NCBI GenBank assembly: GCA_964540515.1
Contig: CAZIMS010000003.1
Location: 124,001 to 188,000 of the forward strand
DNA: 64,000 nucleotides
Reading direction: 5' to 3'
Source of the DNA: JAOAGA01 sp964540515
GTDB taxonomy: Bacteria; CALINM01
The first letter of the stretch is position 1, and the number at the start of each line of letters is the position of its first letter. This document shows positions 17,784-27,126 of this stretch, piece after piece. The position numbers and the translations under genes are program-made. The notes under the pieces were generated by a model. It made no database searches. It was not told where the DNA came from and saw nothing but the letters and a program-made list of their open reading frames with translations.

Positions 17784-18987
17784 TATCAGACTTGTAAAAA
17801 TAGAGTCCGAGAGAGAGGCAAGATATCATATTGAAAGAGTTGGCTCAGACAGAGGTGGAGTTGCTGCAATGTTTAGAAAAACAATTACAGTCAACTTAAA
17901 GGTTCATAATCTAAGAATCCCTCAGGCAAATATATTAAAACAAGAGATGTTAGCCATAGGAGGCGATGCAGCAGTAGCAAGAGAAGTGCTCATAAATGGT
18001 TGTGAGAGGACTGATGTTCTTCTTATAGGTACTTTAAAGCAGCTCCATTATCTTTGTAAAAAACTACTTTTACAACCCTTTTCAATGAAAAAGTTATCCT
18101 TAGAGATAAAAGAAATACTCTCTAATATAGAAAAAAATAAGTTCCAGTGGTTTGTTAGAGATAAGATTATAAATTTAGGGGAAAAGACTCTCCTAATGGG
18201 GGTATTAAATATAACCCCAGACTCATTTTCCGATGGTGGGCTTTATTTTGATAAAGATATGGCAATAAGGCAGGCTGAAAGACTCATAGAGGAAGGCGCT
18301 GATATTATAGATATTGGTGGAGAATCAACGAGACCAGGAGCACAAGAAGTATCAACGCAAGAGGAGATAAACCGGGTTATACCAGTCTTAGAGGCTATAA
18401 AAAGTAGATTCAAAGATGTAGTAATCTCTGTTGATACATATAAAAGTGAAGTTGCTCAAGTTGCACTCTCGGCAGGCGCTGATATAATTAATGATATTAG
18501 TGGACTAAATTTTGACGAAAGATTGGCGGAAGTAGTTGCTAAGTATAAAGCTGGTTTAATCTTGATGCATACCAGAGGAAAACCACAGGATATGCAGAAA
18601 AATTTAGTTTATGAAGATTTTATGGAAGATGTTTTAAGTTCTCTAAAAGGCTCCATCGATAAGGCACTAAAAGCCGGTATCTCAAGGGAAAGACTTGTTA
18701 TTGATCCAGGAATTGGTTTTGGAAAAAGTTTGGAACATAATCTTTTTATTTTGAGAAGACTTGAAGAGTTTAAGGTCTTTGGACTGCCAATACTTGTTGG
18801 CACCTCAAGAAAATCATTTATAGGTACTATACTTGGCAAGGATCCAAAAGACAGAGATCTCGGGACTATGGCGACTTTGGCTATTGCTATATCTAAAGGA
18901 GCAGATATTGTTAGGGTTCACAATGTATCTTTAGCAAAAGATATTGCACTTGTTAGTGATGCTATTAAAAACTCGGCTTTTCTTTAG
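17773..18987 (+). CDS. folP: Dihydropteroate synthase with N-terminal extension
   Basis: Joins the pterin pyrophosphate to p-aminobenzoate in folate synthesis. The catalytic barrel begins near residue 140 with GVLNITPDSFSDGG, followed by IDIGGESTRPGA, SVDTYK, NDISG, DPGIGFGK and GTSRKSF. Ahead of it lie about 130 extra residues, with AMFRKTITVNLKV, ANILKQEMLAIGGDAA and TDVLLIGTLKQL, that are not part of classical DHPS. I recall the same extension in FolP of Geobacter and relatives; its role is unknown. GAGGAGG precedes ATG 17773. The gene is in the ftsH-folP-cdaA operon. Confidence 0.95.
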   Translation: MLFNIRLVKIESEREARYHIERVGSDRGGVAAMFRKTITVNLKVHNLRIPQANILKQEMLAIGGDAAVAREVLINGCERTDVLLIGTLKQLHYLCKKLLLQPFSMKKLSLEIKEILSNIEKNKFQWFVRDKIINLGEKTLLMGVLNITPDSFSDGGLYFDKDMAIRQAERLIEEGADIIDIGGESTRPGAQEVSTQEEINRVIPVLEAIKSRFKDVVISVDTYKSEVAQVALSAGADIINDISGLNFDERLAEVVAKYKAGLILMHTRGKPQDMQKNLVYEDFMEDVLSSLKGSIDKALKAGISRERLVIDPGIGFGKSLEHNLFILRRLEEFKVFGLPILVGTSRKSFIGTILGKDPKDRDLGTMATLAIAISKGADIVRVHNVSLAKDIALVSDAIKNSAFL

Positions 18988-19033
18988 TTTTTTGTTCTTT
19001 CTTTCTTTTTTAAAAAATTAAATTAGGACTGAT

Positions 19034-19825
19034 ATGAAAAATATATTATATCAGATTAGATGGCAAGATATCCTCGATATAGGTATAATGTCATTTATTA
19101 TATATCGCATATTAGTCTTCTTAAAGGGAACAAAAACACTTAAAATACTTATTTCCTTTTCACTCTTTATTTTTTTCACCTCCTTTCTAACAGGGTTCTT
19201 TGAACTAACTACTCTAAACTGGATTTTAAATAATTTTATCTCTTCTCTCTTCTTAATCTTGGTTATACTTTTTTATCCTGAGATAAGAAGAGGGTTCCTT
19301 GTTATGGGAAGAGGTACCCTTATTAAAACTACAAAAAACGTTAGAGACATTGAGTTTATAGAAGAGATAATTAAGACAGTTCATGCCATGTCTTTAAGTA
19401 AGATTGGCGCTCTAATAGTATTTCAGAGAGAAGATGACCTAAAGGAGTATATGGAAGATTCAACAATCTTGAACGCAAAAATATCAAAGGAGCTTTTGCT
19501 CTCCATATTTCATCCTGCAACTCCTCTACATGATGGTGCTGTAATAATCTCAGAGGGGCTGATAAAAGCAGCAGGATGTTTTTTACCACTAACTACTGCT
19601 ACTAATCTATCTAAAAGCTTGGGAACAAGACATAGGGCTGCAATAGGGATAACAGAAGAGACCGATTGTGTATGTCTTGTTGTTTCTGAGGAAACAGGAA
19701 ATATATCTGTTGCTGTAGATGGGAAAATTACTATGAAGTTAGATGATAATGTACTTGAGAAGCTTTTATTGAAGCTGCTTTTCGGAAAGAAGAGGAAGGA
19801 GAAAGGTGAAAAAGTTACTCAATAA
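19034..19825 (+). CDS. cdaA: Diadenylate cyclase CdaA (c-di-AMP synthase)
   Basis: Membrane enzyme that makes c-di-AMP from two ATP. Three hydrophobic segments lie at about 14-30, 36-56 and 64-82. The DAC domain follows with DGA at 167-169 (PLHDGAV) and RHR at 199-201 (GTRHRAA), both catalytic signatures. It has 263 aa. It overlaps the YbbR-domain gene, its usual partner, by 20 nt, with glmM downstream; cdaA-cdaR-glmM is the classical arrangement in which both partners modulate the cyclase. Confidence 0.95.
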   Translation: MKNILYQIRWQDILDIGIMSFIIYRILVFLKGTKTLKILISFSLFIFFTSFLTGFFELTTLNWILNNFISSLFLILVILFYPEIRRGFLVMGRGTLIKTTKNVRDIEFIEEIIKTVHAMSLSKIGALIVFQREDDLKEYMEDSTILNAKISKELLLSIFHPATPLHDGAVIISEGLIKAAGCFLPLTTATNLSKSLGTRHRAAIGITEETDCVCLVVSEETGNISVAVDGKITMKLDDNVLEKLLLKLLFGKKRKEKGEKVTQ

Positions 19826-20402
19826 CTTGGGTCTAAAGGTTCTTTCACTTTTTCTTGCTATATTGCTTTGGTTTTATATTCAGGGGAGAGATATCTCCGA
19901 GATGTCAGTAAAGTATGGTATTATTTATAATAACCTATCAGAGAACTTTTATATCGAAAATACCTCTACAAATGAGGTTAATGTCTGGATAAAGGGACCA
20001 AACAATTTGTTAAAAAGATATGGAAAAAATGACGGAAAGATAGAGATTAATCTAAAAAACTATACTGAAGGTAAACATACAATTGATGTTAAAGAGGACA
20101 TGTTAAGATTGACAGCAGGGCTTGAGATTGTAAAAATAAGCCCTAATAAAATTACACTAACGATCGACAGATATGTGGAGAAAAAGGTTAAGGTGATTCC
20201 TCAGTATAGTGGTATTAGAAAGGTTATAGTTGAGCCTCCTATGGTGAAGATAAAAGGCGATAGAAGGACTATCTTTAATACAAATGCGGTTTTCACTGAA
20301 GAGTTTGATGCTAAGGGTAGAAAGACCTTTTATGTCAAACTTCTTCATCCCTCTGAAAGTACAAAATTGGAAATAGACAGGGTAAAAATTATAGTTTATT
20401 AG
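19806..20402 (+). CDS. YbbR-domain protein (CdaR-like regulator of CdaA)
   Basis: A 198-aa single-span membrane protein. The N-terminal segment (about 5-23, LGLKVLSLFLAILLWFYI) has the tryptophan-containing signature typical of YbbR proteins, and the rest is beta-rich with about two YbbR-like repeats outside the membrane. It starts at GTG 19806 inside cdaA, with AAGGAG at 19796-19801. CdaR of Firmicutes regulates CdaA; the same role is inferred here. Firmicute CdaR has four YbbR repeats, so this is a short version. Confidence 0.85.
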   Translation: MKKLLNNLGLKVLSLFLAILLWFYIQGRDISEMSVKYGIIYNNLSENFYIENTSTNEVNVWIKGPNNLLKRYGKNDGKIEINLKNYTEGKHTIDVKEDMLRLTAGLEIVKISPNKITLTIDRYVEKKVKVIPQYSGIRKVIVEPPMVKIKGDRRTIFNTNAVFTEEFDAKGRKTFYVKLLHPSESTKLEIDRVKIIVY

Positions 20403-20412
20403 GAGCTTTTAT

Positions 20413-21777
20413 ATGGGGAAGCTATTTGGTACTGACGGTATTAGAGGCATTGCCAATGAGTATCCAATGACACCAGAGATTGCTTTAAGAGTAGGCAGAG
20501 CCTGTGGTTATCTCTTTAGGAATTCTGGAAAAAAACACAAGATATTGGTGGGGAAAGATACAAGATTATCAGGATATATTATTGAATCGGCAATAACTTC
20601 TGGTATATGTTCAATGGGGGTTGACTGCATATTAACAGGTCCTATACCAACTCCTGGTATTGCCTTTCTAACACAGAGTATTAGGGCAGATGCTGGCATT
20701 GTAATATCAGCATCACATAATCCTTACTATGATAATGGGATAAAGATATTTGGTCGGGATGGCTACAAACTTTCCGATGAGATGGAAGATAGAATAGAAT
20801 CACTCATTTTAAGCACGGAGATCGATTCAATAAGACCTACACATAATAAGCTCGGCAAGGCTTATAGGATTGATGATGCCGATGGAAGATACTTAAGTTA
20901 TCTTAAAACAATTTTCCCTAAAGAGTTAACCTTAGAAGGCATAAAGATAGTAGTAGATTGTGCGAATGGTGCCTTTTATAAAATAGCTCCTAAGGTTTTT
21001 GAGGAGTTGGGAGCTTTTGTTATTCCTGTAGGGGTTGAACCAGATGGTGAGAATATAAATAAGTATTGTGGAGCCCTCTATCCTGAGCATGTTGTTAAAC
21101 ATCTTCGTGAAGAAAAAGCACATTTAGGGATTACCCTTGATGGAGATGGGGATAGGGTTATCTTTGTTGATGAAAAAGGCTCTATTCTTGATGGTGATAA
21201 GATACTGGCCATATTAGCAAAAGACATGATTAAAGAGAGAAAACTAAAGAAAAAGACACTCGTGGCTACGCAAATGAGTAATAAGGCACTGGAAGATTTT
21301 ATGGAAGGGTTGGGAGGAAAACTTATTAGGGTTGACGTTGGAGATAGATATGTTGTTGATTATATGAGAAAAAATGATGTTAATCTCGGTGGTGAGCAGT
21401 CCGGACATATAGTTATGATGGACTATACTACAACTGGAGATGGTGTTATTGCAGCATTATGTATTCTTTCGACAATAGTAAAGGAAGAAAAGTCATTATC
21501 ATATTACTCAAACATTATAGAGCCCTATCCTCAAGTTTTATTTAATATAAAGGTTAGAGAGAAAAAAGATTACAACACTATACCTAAGATTAAAAAAGTA
21601 ATAGATAATGCCCAGAGGGAGATCGGTGAAAGAGGGGGTAGACTGTTCATAAGATATTCTGGCACTGAGCCAAAGCTAAGAATAATGATTGAGTCGAGAG
21701 ATGAGAGCATGATTAATAAATGGCAAGATGAGATTAAAGGGGTATTTGAAAAACACTTGGGGGAGCCAAATGGTTAA
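20413..21777 (+). CDS. glmM: Phosphoglucosamine mutase
   Basis: Interconverts glucosamine-6-phosphate and glucosamine-1-phosphate for peptidoglycan and LPS. KLFGTDGIRG opens the protein, the phosphoserine loop ISASHNP has Ser101, the metal loop is DGDGDR, the sugar loop GGEQSGH and the phosphate-binding loop RYSGTEPKLR. It has 454 aa. It overlaps pdxJ by 8 nt and follows the c-di-AMP pair. Confidence 0.97.
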   Translation: MGKLFGTDGIRGIANEYPMTPEIALRVGRACGYLFRNSGKKHKILVGKDTRLSGYIIESAITSGICSMGVDCILTGPIPTPGIAFLTQSIRADAGIVISASHNPYYDNGIKIFGRDGYKLSDEMEDRIESLILSTEIDSIRPTHNKLGKAYRIDDADGRYLSYLKTIFPKELTLEGIKIVVDCANGAFYKIAPKVFEELGAFVIPVGVEPDGENINKYCGALYPEHVVKHLREEKAHLGITLDGDGDRVIFVDEKGSILDGDKILAILAKDMIKERKLKKKTLVATQMSNKALEDFMEGLGGKLIRVDVGDRYVVDYMRKNDVNLGGEQSGHIVMMDYTTTGDGVIAALCILSTIVKEEKSLSYYSNIIEPYPQVLFNIKVREKKDYNTIPKIKKVIDNAQREIGERGGRLFIRYSGTEPKLRIMIESRDESMINKWQDEIKGVFEKHLGEPNG

Positions 21778-22489
21778 GTTAGGTGTTAATATTGATCATG
21801 TAGCAACACTTAGAGAGGCAAGAAAGGCAAGCTATCCCGATCCGATATATGCGGCTGTCCTTGCTGAATTAGGTGGTTGTGATGGTATTACAGTTCATCT
21901 TAGAGAAGATAGAAGACACGTAAAAGAAAGAGATCTATATATACTTAAAGATACCATTAAAACGAGATTAAACTTAGAGATGAGTACCTCAGATGAGATA
22001 GTAGAGATTGCCTTAAAAGTAAAGCCTGATATGGTAACTCTTGTTCCAGAGAAGCGACAAGAGCTTACAACAGAAGGTGGACTTGATGTAGTTAGAAACA
22101 GAAGGGAGATTGAAGAGGTTATCAAAATTTTCAAAAAAGAAAAAATTGATGTCTTTATATTCATTGATGCCGACAGGAAGCAGATTGATATGGCTAAAAA
22201 TATAGGTGCCGATGGTATTGAGATACATACAGGTAAATATGCTGATGCAAGGAGTAAAAAAGATATAGAAAGCGAGTTTTTGAAAATAAAAGATGCACTC
22301 CAGTTTTCCCTTGATATTGAATTAGTAACAAGTGCTGGACATGGACTAAATTATCAGAATGTTAGAAAAATTGCAGAGCTAACTGGTCTCTATGAGCTAA
22401 ATATTGGGCACAGTATAGTATCTTATGCTGTATATGTAGGAATGGAGAGGGCTGTCAGAGAGATGGTAAATATTATCAGGGGTAGATAA
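21770..22489 (+). CDS. pdxJ: Pyridoxine 5'-phosphate synthase
   Basis: Condenses 3-amino-2-oxopropyl phosphate with deoxyxylulose-5-phosphate to pyridoxine phosphate (DXP-dependent B6 route). VNIDHVATLREAR, HLREDRRHV, LVPEKR and a C-terminal NIGHSIVSYAV are family hallmarks. The start is ATG 21770 (239 aa), preceded by GGGGGAG; an upstream in-frame ATG would add residues not found in PdxJ. It overlaps glmM by 8 nt. Confidence 0.96.
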   Translation: MVKLGVNIDHVATLREARKASYPDPIYAAVLAELGGCDGITVHLREDRRHVKERDLYILKDTIKTRLNLEMSTSDEIVEIALKVKPDMVTLVPEKRQELTTEGGLDVVRNRREIEEVIKIFKKEKIDVFIFIDADRKQIDMAKNIGADGIEIHTGKYADARSKKDIESEFLKIKDALQFSLDIELVTSAGHGLNYQNVRKIAELTGLYELNIGHSIVSYAVYVGMERAVREMVNIIRGR

Positions 22490-22514
22490 TTAAGCCTAGA
22501 GGTGGAAAAAGACC

Positions 22515-22877
22515 GTGATAATAGGTATTGGTACAGATATAGTTTATTTGCCTAGGATAAAGAAGGTTTTAGAAAGGTTTGGGGAAAGGTTTTGCAAAAA
22601 AATTTTTAAACCTAAAGAGCTAAGAAATCTTACCTGTGAAGAGATTGGTGGTAAATTTTCGGCGAAGGAGTCTTTTGTTAAAGCACTTGGAACTGGCTTT
22701 AGAGGTATAAGCTTTTATGATTTAGAAATATTAAATGATAATAAAGGTAAGCCCTACGTAATGGTTAGTAAAAAAATTAGGGAAAAATTTTTTAATAATG
22801 AGGATATAAGAATACACTTATCCATCTCACACGAGAAAGACTATGCCATCTCTTTTATAGTATTGGAGAAGTTATGA
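22515..22877 (+). CDS. acpS: Holo-[acyl-carrier-protein] synthase
   Basis: Attaches 4'-phosphopantetheine to acyl carrier protein. At 120 aa it has GIGTDIV at the N-terminus with the metal-binding aspartate, and GGKFSAKESFVKALGTG, with the second metal ligand. Translation begins at GTG 22515 behind GAGGTGG. Its stop overlaps the ATG of nnr as ATGA. Confidence 0.95.
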   Translation: MIIGIGTDIVYLPRIKKVLERFGERFCKKIFKPKELRNLTCEEIGGKFSAKESFVKALGTGFRGISFYDLEILNDNKGKPYVMVSKKIREKFFNNEDIRIHLSISHEKDYAISFIVLEKL

Positions 22878-24442
22878 GAGTTGTAAACAACGTAGAGATG
22901 AGAGAATTAGAAGACAAAGCTTGCGAGATGGGGATCTCTAAGCTAATCTTAATGGAGAATGCAGGGAGATCAATCTTCTTAGAAATTGAGAAAATTATTA
23001 AAGAAAAGCGCCTAAAAAATCCTAAAATTTTTGTCTTGTCTGGTAAAGGCAATAATGGTGGTGATGGGTTGGTTACGGCAAGATTCTTGATAAATAGAGG
23101 ATATGATGTAAAGGTAGCCTTATTAGGAAAGAAAGATGATTTGGCTTCTGAATGTAGAAAAAACTACGAGATTCTAATTAATCAGTCATCAGATGTTTTT
23201 TTGGATAGAATTCTTAGAGCAGATTCAGAAAGAAATTCCTATAGCTATGAAGATCTTAGCGATGACTTTAAGATGAGCCTTATAGAAGCGGATATTGTTG
23301 TAGACGCACTTTTGGGTACAGGTATCTCAAAAGACATAACATCGCCTTTAAAAGAGATTATCGATTTTGTTAACAAAAATAAAAAGTTTATAGTTTCTAT
23401 AGATATACCGACTGGCATAAATTCAGACACAGGAGTGATATGTGGTGCTGCTATTAAAGCAGATATTACAGTAGCTTTGGGTTGTTATAAGTTAGGGCAT
23501 TTTTTAGGAAACGGTAGAGACTATTCTGGGAAACTTGTTTTAGGAGATATCTCATTACCAAAGATATTTGAGAATGAAGGCAGAATTTCTCTTTTGGAAG
23601 AAGAAAAAATCAAGCTATTACTCAGAAAGAGAAAGATTAATAGCCATAAAGGTAATTATGGTCATATAGTGGTGATTGGTGGTTCAAAGGGGATGATGGG
23701 CGCACCTCTTCTGGCAGGTTTAGCAGCTTTAAGATCAGGCTCGGGATTAGTGACAGCTATAATCCCAGAAGAGATAAGCTTGGCCTTTCAAAGCTCCTTC
23801 CCTGAGATGATGACCTATCCTGTTAAGAACTGGTCTAATGAGACAGGAAGAGTTGTTAATTTCATAAACAATAAAGATGTCTTGATAATTGGTTGTGGTT
23901 TTGGACAGGAAGAAGAAAAAACTGAGTTTCTTAAAAATATAATTAGTACTATCAAGATACCTACGGTTATAGATGCTGATGGATTAAATATATTATCACA
24001 AGATATTGATATTATAAAAAATATTAATGTGCCTCTAGTATTAACACCTCATATTGGTGAGATGGCGAGGCTCATAAAGGCGGATAAAAACTCAATTTTA
24101 TCGAGCCCTCATAAGGTTGCTTCAGATTTTGCAAGTCAATATAATGTTTATGTGGTACTTAAATCCTCGTTATCAGCAATAGCGGAGCCAAAGGGGAATG
24201 TCTATCTATCCACTTATGGTAATCCTGGTATGGCAACAGCCGGAAGCGGAGATGTGCTGTCAGGTATTATTGGTTCCTTTATCGGGCAGGGCTATGATAT
24301 AATTTCGTCATTGAAGTTGGCCGTAGCTATTCATGGATTGGCAGGAAATATTGCTAAAGAGGAGAAAGGCGAGAATGCTATAGTTGCTACTGATATAATA
24401 AATAACCTACATAAGGTTTTAAAAAAATGGGAGGAACAATGA
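22874..24442 (+). CDS. nnr: Bifunctional NAD(P)H-hydrate epimerase/dehydratase
   Basis: Repairs hydrated NAD(P)H. The N-terminal YjeF domain (about 1-215) has LSGKGNNGGDGLVTAR and SIDIPTGINSDTG; the C-terminal dehydratase domain (about 230-520) has HIVVIGGSKG, a VIDADGLN motif and NPGMATAGSGDVLSG. Its 522 aa match the fused bacterial enzyme. It is coupled to acpS and to the CBS gene by ATGA overlaps. Confidence 0.95.
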   Translation: MRVVNNVEMRELEDKACEMGISKLILMENAGRSIFLEIEKIIKEKRLKNPKIFVLSGKGNNGGDGLVTARFLINRGYDVKVALLGKKDDLASECRKNYEILINQSSDVFLDRILRADSERNSYSYEDLSDDFKMSLIEADIVVDALLGTGISKDITSPLKEIIDFVNKNKKFIVSIDIPTGINSDTGVICGAAIKADITVALGCYKLGHFLGNGRDYSGKLVLGDISLPKIFENEGRISLLEEEKIKLLLRKRKINSHKGNYGHIVVIGGSKGMMGAPLLAGLAALRSGSGLVTAIIPEEISLAFQSSFPEMMTYPVKNWSNETGRVVNFINNKDVLIIGCGFGQEEEKTEFLKNIISTIKIPTVIDADGLNILSQDIDIIKNINVPLVLTPHIGEMARLIKADKNSILSSPHKVASDFASQYNVYVVLKSSLSAIAEPKGNVYLSTYGNPGMATAGSGDVLSGIIGSFIGQGYDIISSLKLAVAIHGLAGNIAKEEKGENAIVATDIINNLHKVLKKWEEQ

Positions 24443-24903
24443 AGATTACAGATATAATGAAGAAAGATTTCATAAAGGTCGGTAAAGACACCCCAGTTAT
24501 TGATATTGCGAAACTTTTTCTTGAGAAAAAGGAAGACTTTGCCCTTGTTTTAGATGATGAAAATAATCTATTAGGAATAATTACAGAGACTGACCTGATA
24601 TTTCAGGAGAAAAAGCTACACATACCAACTTTTTTCACCTTTCTGGATTCCATTGTATTTATTGAGAGCGTAAATAGGTTGAATGAAGAGTTAAGAAAGA
24701 TTTCTGCTTCAAGGGCAGAAGAGCTTATGACTTCTGATGTTGTAACAGTCACATCCACAGCAAGCATAGATGAGGTTGCAACCATAATGGTTGAGAAAAG
24801 ATTGCATAATATCCCAGTAGTAGAGAACAATAAACCCCTTGGAGTTGTCACAAAGGAAGGTTTACTTGTAGCATATCTTGAAAGGGAGAAGGGTAATCAA
24901 TAG
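24439..24903 (+). CDS. CBS-domain protein
   Basis: A 154-aa protein made of two CBS motifs, at about residues 5-60 (ITDIMKKDFIKVG) and 90-150 (AEELMTSDVVTV), which together usually bind an adenine nucleotide. No effector domain is attached. The start is ATG 24439 because GGGAGG lies 5 nt upstream; an earlier ATG at 24427 lies before that site. ATGA overlap with nnr. Its 3' end overlaps the convergent tsaE by 7 nt. Ligand and role are unknown. Confidence 0.85.
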   Translation: MKITDIMKKDFIKVGKDTPVIDIAKLFLEKKEDFALVLDDENNLLGIITETDLIFQEKKLHIPTFFTFLDSIVFIESVNRLNEELRKISASRAEELMTSDVVTVTSTASIDEVATIMVEKRLHNIPVVENNKPLGVVTKEGLLVAYLEREKGNQ

Positions 24904-25331
24904 GGAAAGACAATATTAATCTCTCTTGAGTTCTCGTTGATATAGCTAAAGAATACTTTAATTATTTTATAGTTTTTTAACTCCTGATCAATCTTCTCAG
25001 CCCACTCAATTATTATTATTGTTTTCTCATTGATAAGGTCGTACCATCCTAATTCTTCAAGCTCATAAAAATTATTGATGCGATAGAGATCAAAATGAAT
25101 AAGATTAAAGGGAGTACCTTTATATTGTTGTGATATAATAAAGGTAGGGCTTGTGATCTCTTTGTTAATATTTAGCCCCTTAGCTACACCTTTTACAAAG
25201 TGGGTTTTGCCTGTGCCTAGATCTCCATATAGGGCTACTATACTGCCACCTAATAAATTTTTTGAGAAGTCCTCTCCTATAGATATGGTCTCTTCATAGG
25301 ATGTGGAGATAAAATTTATTTGTTTTACCAT
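24897..25331 (-). CDS. tsaE: tRNA t6A biosynthesis ATPase TsaE
   Basis: ATPase of the TsaBDE complex that forms threonylcarbamoyl-A37 in tRNAs reading ANN codons. Walker A is GDLGTGKTHFVKG, followed by SPTFIISQQY, HFDLYRI and IIIEWAEKI. It has 144 aa. It lies 10 nt downstream of trxB on the same strand. In many relatives tsaE follows nnr directly; here it is inverted relative to it. Confidence 0.93.
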   Translation of the reverse strand: MVKQINFISTSYEETISIGEDFSKNLLGGSIVALYGDLGTGKTHFVKGVAKGLNINKEITSPTFIISQQYKGTPFNLIHFDLYRINNFYELEELGWYDLINEKTIIIIEWAEKIDQELKNYKIIKVFFSYINENSREINIVFPY

Positions 25332-25341
25332 CTATTGTCTT

Positions 25342-26253
25342 TTATCTATTCTCCTCAATATGGTTTATGGCTGACATGCCTGCTACACAACCATCTCCTA
25401 CTGCAGAAGCGACCTGCTTATAGGGTTTATCAATGCAATCACCACAGGCAAAGATAAAAGGGATACTTGTTCTTAGATATCTGTCAATCCTAATATAGCC
25501 CTGATCATTAAGTTCAACTATATCTTTTACCTTTTCTGTTTTAGGTTTATACCCTACAAATATAAAAAGGCCTGTTACATCTAAGTTGTAATCCCTATTT
25601 TCTGAGACATTTCTTATCTTTAAACCCTTCACTTCATCATCGCCTAAAATCTCAATTGGTATAGAATTTAGAACTGTCTCGATTTTTGGGTTGTTAAAAA
25701 CCTTATTTTGCAAATATTTTTCGCCTCTAAATTTATCTCTTCGATGTATTAAATAGACCTTTTCAGCAAACCGAGTCAGAAAAAGTGATTCTTCTAAAGC
25801 AGTATTCCCACCTCCAATGACAGCAACATGTTGTCCTCTAAAAAATGCACCATCACAGGTAGCGCAATAGGATACACCTCTTCCTGTTAGCTCTATCTCT
25901 TTTGGAAGTCCTAATTTAGCAGGCTCTGCCCCTAAAGCAAGTATTAGGGCCTTAAAAGAAAATTCTTCATTATCTGTTACTACTACTTTATTGTTTACAT
26001 CAATCCTTTTCAAGCTTCCATACTTAATCTCTGCACCAAACCTAACTGCCTGCTTTTCCATAAGATTGGCAAGCTCAGCACCCATTATACCCTCTGGAAA
26101 ACCAGGGTAGTTCTCGATCTCTGTGGTCATTACCATCTGTCCACCAAGGGCTCTTTCTTCCAGAACAAGCGTCTTTAGCATAGCCCTTGATGTATATATA
26201 GCTGAAGTCAAACCCGCAGGGCCACTACCTATTATTATTACATCATAGTCCAT
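25342..26253 (-). CDS. trxB: Thioredoxin reductase
   Basis: FAD- and NADPH-dependent reductase that recycles thioredoxin. GSGPAGLTSAIY is the FAD site, the redox pair is CATC in SYCATCDGAFF (about 132-135), GGGNTALEE is the NADPH site and FIFACGDC the C-terminal FAD motif. It has 303 aa. AGGAGG precedes ATG 26253. It is divergent from prmA, with 63 bp between. Confidence 0.94.
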   Translation of the reverse strand: MDYDVIIIGSGPAGLTSAIYTSRAMLKTLVLEERALGGQMVMTTEIENYPGFPEGIMGAELANLMEKQAVRFGAEIKYGSLKRIDVNNKVVVTDNEEFSFKALILALGAEPAKLGLPKEIELTGRGVSYCATCDGAFFRGQHVAVIGGGNTALEESLFLTRFAEKVYLIHRRDKFRGEKYLQNKVFNNPKIETVLNSIPIEILGDDEVKGLKIRNVSENRDYNLDVTGLFIFVGYKPKTEKVKDIVELNDQGYIRIDRYLRTSIPFIFACGDCIDKPYKQVASAVGDGCVAGMSAINHIEENR

Positions 26254-26297
26254 AGCTCCTCCTAAAAAAAATCCTTTGAAAAAAAACTAAATTTAAT

Positions 26298-26303
26298 TAT
26301 ATT
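26298..26303 (+). promoter_or_regulatory. -10 box of the prmA operon, near-leaderless
   Basis: TATATT is 13 nt before ATG 26317, giving a predicted leader of about 7 nt. No ribosome-binding site is visible in that interval. No clear -35 box was identified. Confidence 0.35.
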
Positions 26304-26316
26304 CTTTAACAATAAT

Positions 26317-27126
26317 ATGTGGCAAGTTAAAATACCCTATTGTAACTTAGAAGAAAAAGAAAAAATTATACTTTCATCATTTCTTAATAACTCCAAAGGG
26401 ATTGAAGAGCAGGAGAGAGAGTTAACTGTGTTTTTTGATAGCTTAAACGATCTTGAGGGCTTTCAATCTAATCTTAATAGTAAAAGTATTTTTATAGAGA
26501 AGATTTCTGAAAAGATCGATTGGCTGTCAAGGTGGAAGAGATTTCACAAAGTCATAAAAATAGACCCTTTTATTATAATTCCTTCCTTCAAAAAGGATAT
26601 TAAGGTTGAGAAGAGGAAAAAAAGGATTATCATAAATCCCTCCTTTGCTTTTGGTACAGGTAGTCACCCTACTACGAGGATGTGTATTAAATTCCTTGTA
26701 GAGGTAACTAAAAGAGGAGATAAGGTACTTGATTTAGGATGTGGCTCTGGGATTCTTGCCATAGCAGCGGAAAAGTTGGGAGCTAATTATGTATTGGCTG
26801 TAGATATAGATGATATAGCATTAAAGGAAGCAAAAAAAAACATCTCTAAAAATAACTGTAAAAAAATAACCCTCTCCCATACAATGGGTGATGATAACAA
26901 TTTTGACTTAATAGTCTGTAATATATTACTTAATACTATCTTAGAGCTAAAATCAGATTTAAAGAAATCTTTGAAGGTAAATGGTAAACTTATACTTTCT
27001 GGTATCTTGGAAGAACAGGAGGAAGAGGTAAGAAAGGCCTTCTTGAAAGATTTCAAACTTTTAAAAACAAGAAGATTGAGAGACAAAAACTATCGGTGGG
27101 TCTCCTTTTTATACGAGAGAACATGA
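26317..27126 (+). CDS. prmA: Ribosomal protein L11 methyltransferase
   Basis: SAM-dependent enzyme that trimethylates ribosomal protein L11. The PrmA-specific block FAFGTGSHPTTRMCI is present, then VLDLGCGSGILAIAAEKLGA (SAM site) and NILLNTI. It has 269 aa. It begins an ATGA-coupled operon with rsmE and an exonuclease. The N-terminal L11-binding domain (about 1-90) is divergent. Confidence 0.88.
   Translation: MWQVKIPYCNLEEKEKIILSSFLNNSKGIEEQERELTVFFDSLNDLEGFQSNLNSKSIFIEKISEKIDWLSRWKRFHKVIKIDPFIIIPSFKKDIKVEKRKKRIIINPSFAFGTGSHPTTRMCIKFLVEVTKRGDKVLDLGCGSGILAIAAEKLGANYVLAVDIDDIALKEAKKNISKNNCKKITLSHTMGDDNNFDLIVCNILLNTILELKSDLKKSLKVNGKLILSGILEEQEEEVRKAFLKDFKLLKTRRLRDKNYRWVSFLYERT

Noticed and set aside
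18988..19033. T-rich stretch between folP and cdaA as a terminator.
   Set aside because: No stable stem precedes the T-runs, and the genes belong to a commonly conserved operon.
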